From JADHUC01 sp964617665 (GTDB lineage: Bacteria > Planctomycetota > Planctomycetia > Pirellulales > Pirellulaceae), in NCBI GenBank assembly GCA_964617665.1, contig CAZUAH010000605.1, forward strand, positions 1-8,115: 8,115 nt of DNA. Direction: 5' to 3'. Within the stretch, counting starts at the first letter, position 1. Each line of letters opens with the position of its first letter. The translations under genes and the position numbers were made by a program. Shown here one piece after another: positions 7,385 through 8,115 of this stretch. The notes beneath the pieces were generated by a model. That model saw nothing but the letters and a program-made list of their open reading frames with translations. It was not told the DNA's origin and made no database searches.

Positions 7385-7783
7385 TCAAAGAGATGCGATA
7401 TCCCTATCCAAATTCCTCAACCCGATACCGTTGATGCCATTGTCACTGATCGCCAGCCCATCGCCAGGGACCGACGTGTCGTGCGTATCGGGAAACGACT
7501 TCTTGGTGGTGTCGCTAGATTCCCGCGCCCAATATGCAAGGCGTGAATGGCTGCTTCTATTCTGCGCGATTGAGCTACAAACCCGACCCCCAGACGCCAG
7601 ATCGCGGATCTCGACACGGCCCTCAATCCCAACAACAGGAATAGACCAATTGCTAGGCAGGCCCGTTTCAAGACTTTCAAAGAAGATCGTCGCCAACGTG
7701 CGCCGATCCGCCAATGGCTCGTACGTGAATCGTCGTAGTCGGGGCGGCTGCTTCCACGTGGGCAATGAAGCTTGCGGAGGCAA
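7385..7783 (-). pseudogene. Truncated N-terminal remnant of a LEPR-type exported protein (ESLETGLPSNWS family)
   Basis: This frame carries YEPLADRRTLA (7691-7723), close to the consensus FEPLEDRRLLA, followed by TIFFESLETGLPSNWS, a common opening of planctomycete exported proteins. Further on it contains LAYWARESSD and SVPGDGLAISDNGING, which look like the same family. The stretch between them (GGRVCSSIAQNRSSHS) does not look like the family and may be frameshifted; the alternative frame reads RRIEAAIHALHI there. TTG 7783 preceded by AGGAGA (7788-7793, 4-nt spacer) is one possible start; GTG 7798 and an upstream ATG at 7876 are others. The frame stops at TGA 7385-7387, far too short for this kind of protein, only 15 bp before ATG 7370 of the giant gene. 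I read it as a broken remnant. A small expressed ORF is possible but less likely. Confidence 0.5.
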
Positions 7784-7938
7784 CCCGTCTCCTGACACCG
7801 TTTGGGCGACGAGTCGGATGCGAGCAGAGTTCGCTCTTCCAGGTATTCGACCAACAAAGGACGAGCACAGCTCCATCGATACCAGCGTTGACTTCGTCGT
7901 GAACCACGTAGGCGTAGAATGCGGCCGTTACGTTTCAT
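7417..7938 (-). CDS. Hypothetical protein with LEPR-type N-terminus; only the first ~45 residues look genuine
   Basis: ATG 7938 has a good ribosome binding site (GAGGG, 5 nt before the start) and opens a basic N-terminus (MKRNGRILRLRGSRRS) leading to VEYLEERTLLA (7819-7851), a second LEPR-type header. After about residue 45 the sequence becomes Arg/Ser/Trp-rich and looks like the out-of-frame reading of the ESLETGLPSNWS remnant that overlaps it. The open frame nevertheless continues to 7417 (173 codons). A gene caller would probably keep it as a hypothetical protein. I think only the 5' part, about 7800-7938, is ancestral coding sequence, followed by a frameshift or junction into the other remnant. 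It is the first gene after the possible promoter at 8033-8061. Confidence 0.4.
   Translation of the reverse strand: MKRNGRILRLRGSRRSQRWYRWSCARPLLVEYLEERTLLASDSSPKRCQETGCLRKLHCPRGSSRPDYDDSRTSHWRIGARWRRSSLKVLKRACLAIGLFLLLGLRAVSRSAIWRLGVGFVAQSRRIEAAIHALHIGRGNLATPPRSRFPIRTTRRSLAMGWRSVTMASTVSG
7691..7723 (-). other. LEPR-type N-terminal motif 2 (YEPLADRRTLA)
   Basis: This is the closest of the three to the FEPLEDRRLLA form, with Ala in place of the second Glu. It is followed directly by TIFFESLETGLPSNWS. It lies in a different frame from motif 1 and is 95 bp further along the transcript. Confidence 0.65.
7819..7851 (-). other. LEPR-type N-terminal motif 1 (VEYLEERTLLA)
   Basis: The motif has the family pattern hydrophobic-E-x-L-E-x-R-x-L-L-A and sits about 30 residues from a well-placed ATG, as is usual for these headers. 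In planctomycetes such motifs mark the N-terminus of large exported proteins; their precise processing role is not established. Confidence 0.6.
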
Positions 7939-8115
7939 TTGGCCCTCGACTGTTTCGCTGGATCATTTGCGGAGCGCGATGGGATGGCAGTGGCAATCGC
8001 GTGGGGCTTGTACATGGGAACAATAAGTTACGATTCTAATTGAATCCTATGTTCCGGACAACACAGCGCACGCACGAAGAACGCGTGAGGTTTGTGATTG
8101 CAGTAAATCACGGGA
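7939..8115. other. Upstream noncoding region
   Basis: No gene or RNA is recognised in these 177 bp apart from the possible promoter. The region is more AT-rich around 8025-8050 than the coding DNA. A plus-strand frame runs through to 8039, but it is antisense to the minus-strand coding signals. Confidence 0.4.
8033..8061 (-). promoter_or_regulatory. Possible sigma70-type promoter
   Basis: On the minus strand TTGTCC (8056-8061) and TAGAAT (8033-8038) are separated by 17 nt, matching the vegetative consensus at 4 of 6 and 5 of 6 positions. It lies about 95 bp upstream of ATG 7938. An inverted repeat GATTC-TAATT-GAATC (8032-8046) overlaps the -10 element and could be an operator or chance. Planctomycete promoters are poorly defined, so this is tentative. 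Confidence 0.3.

Noticed and set aside
7386..7388. TTG at 7388 as the start of the giant gene
   Set aside because: ATG 7370 has a better-placed Shine-Dalgarno (AGAGGG, 7-nt spacer), which would lie inside the coding region if TTG were used.
7086..8039. 317-codon plus-strand open frame
   Set aside because: It is antisense to three recognisable LEPR-type headers and the ESLETGLPSNWS remnant. Its product is Arg/Ser-rich with no motif I recognise.

Overview
The window is almost entirely one very long minus-strand gene for a secreted or surface-anchored repeat protein, and its direction is right to left. I infer a planctomycete, probably Pirellulaceae-like. The reasons are the N-terminal motifs of the 'LEPR-XLL / FEPLEDRRLLA' type (IERLEERHMLA, YEPLADRRTLA, VEYLEERTLLA), the ELWxxDGT repeats, the GEVED domain, and FG-GAP/VCBS and bacterial Ig-like repeats combined in one giant polypeptide, all in GC-rich DNA. 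The assignment rests on recognised motifs, not on a database search.

Layout, following the minus strand from the right edge: a short upstream region with a possible promoter (7939-8115); two overlapping N-terminal gene remnants, each with its own LEPR-type header (7385-7938); then the giant gene, starting most plausibly at ATG 7370. Its modules are: LEPR-type header (7212-7244); about nine ELWxxDGT repeats (about 5938-7175); SbsA-type Ig domain A (about 5595-5925); two 654-bp modules, each an Ig-like unit plus an SbsA-type Ig domain (4933-5586 and 4279-4932); GEVED domain (about 3811-4272); six FG-GAP/VCBS repeats of about 49 aa (about 2914-3732); SbsA-type Ig domain D (about 2565-2900); five 108-aa Ig-like repeats (943-2562); and at least three 97-aa Ig-like repeats (942 to the left edge). 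The C-terminus lies beyond position 1.

Three lesions break this reading frame: a frameshift in a run of ten G (7038-7047), an in-frame TAG (3244-3246) in a degenerate VCBS repeat, and a 100-N scaffold gap (108-207) inside near-identical repeats. The same minus-strand frame is open from 3243 to 208 and resumes at 105, so the last 3.2 kb is coding although it has no start of its own. The sequence alone cannot separate true pseudogenisation, phase variation at the G run, and draft-assembly error.

No tRNA, rRNA, CRISPR, insertion sequence or enzyme gene was found. The long plus-strand open frames are antisense shadows. The most unusual signals are the three LEPR-type headers stacked within 640 bp, the G10 tract near the start of a surface-protein gene, and the homogenised internal repeats.
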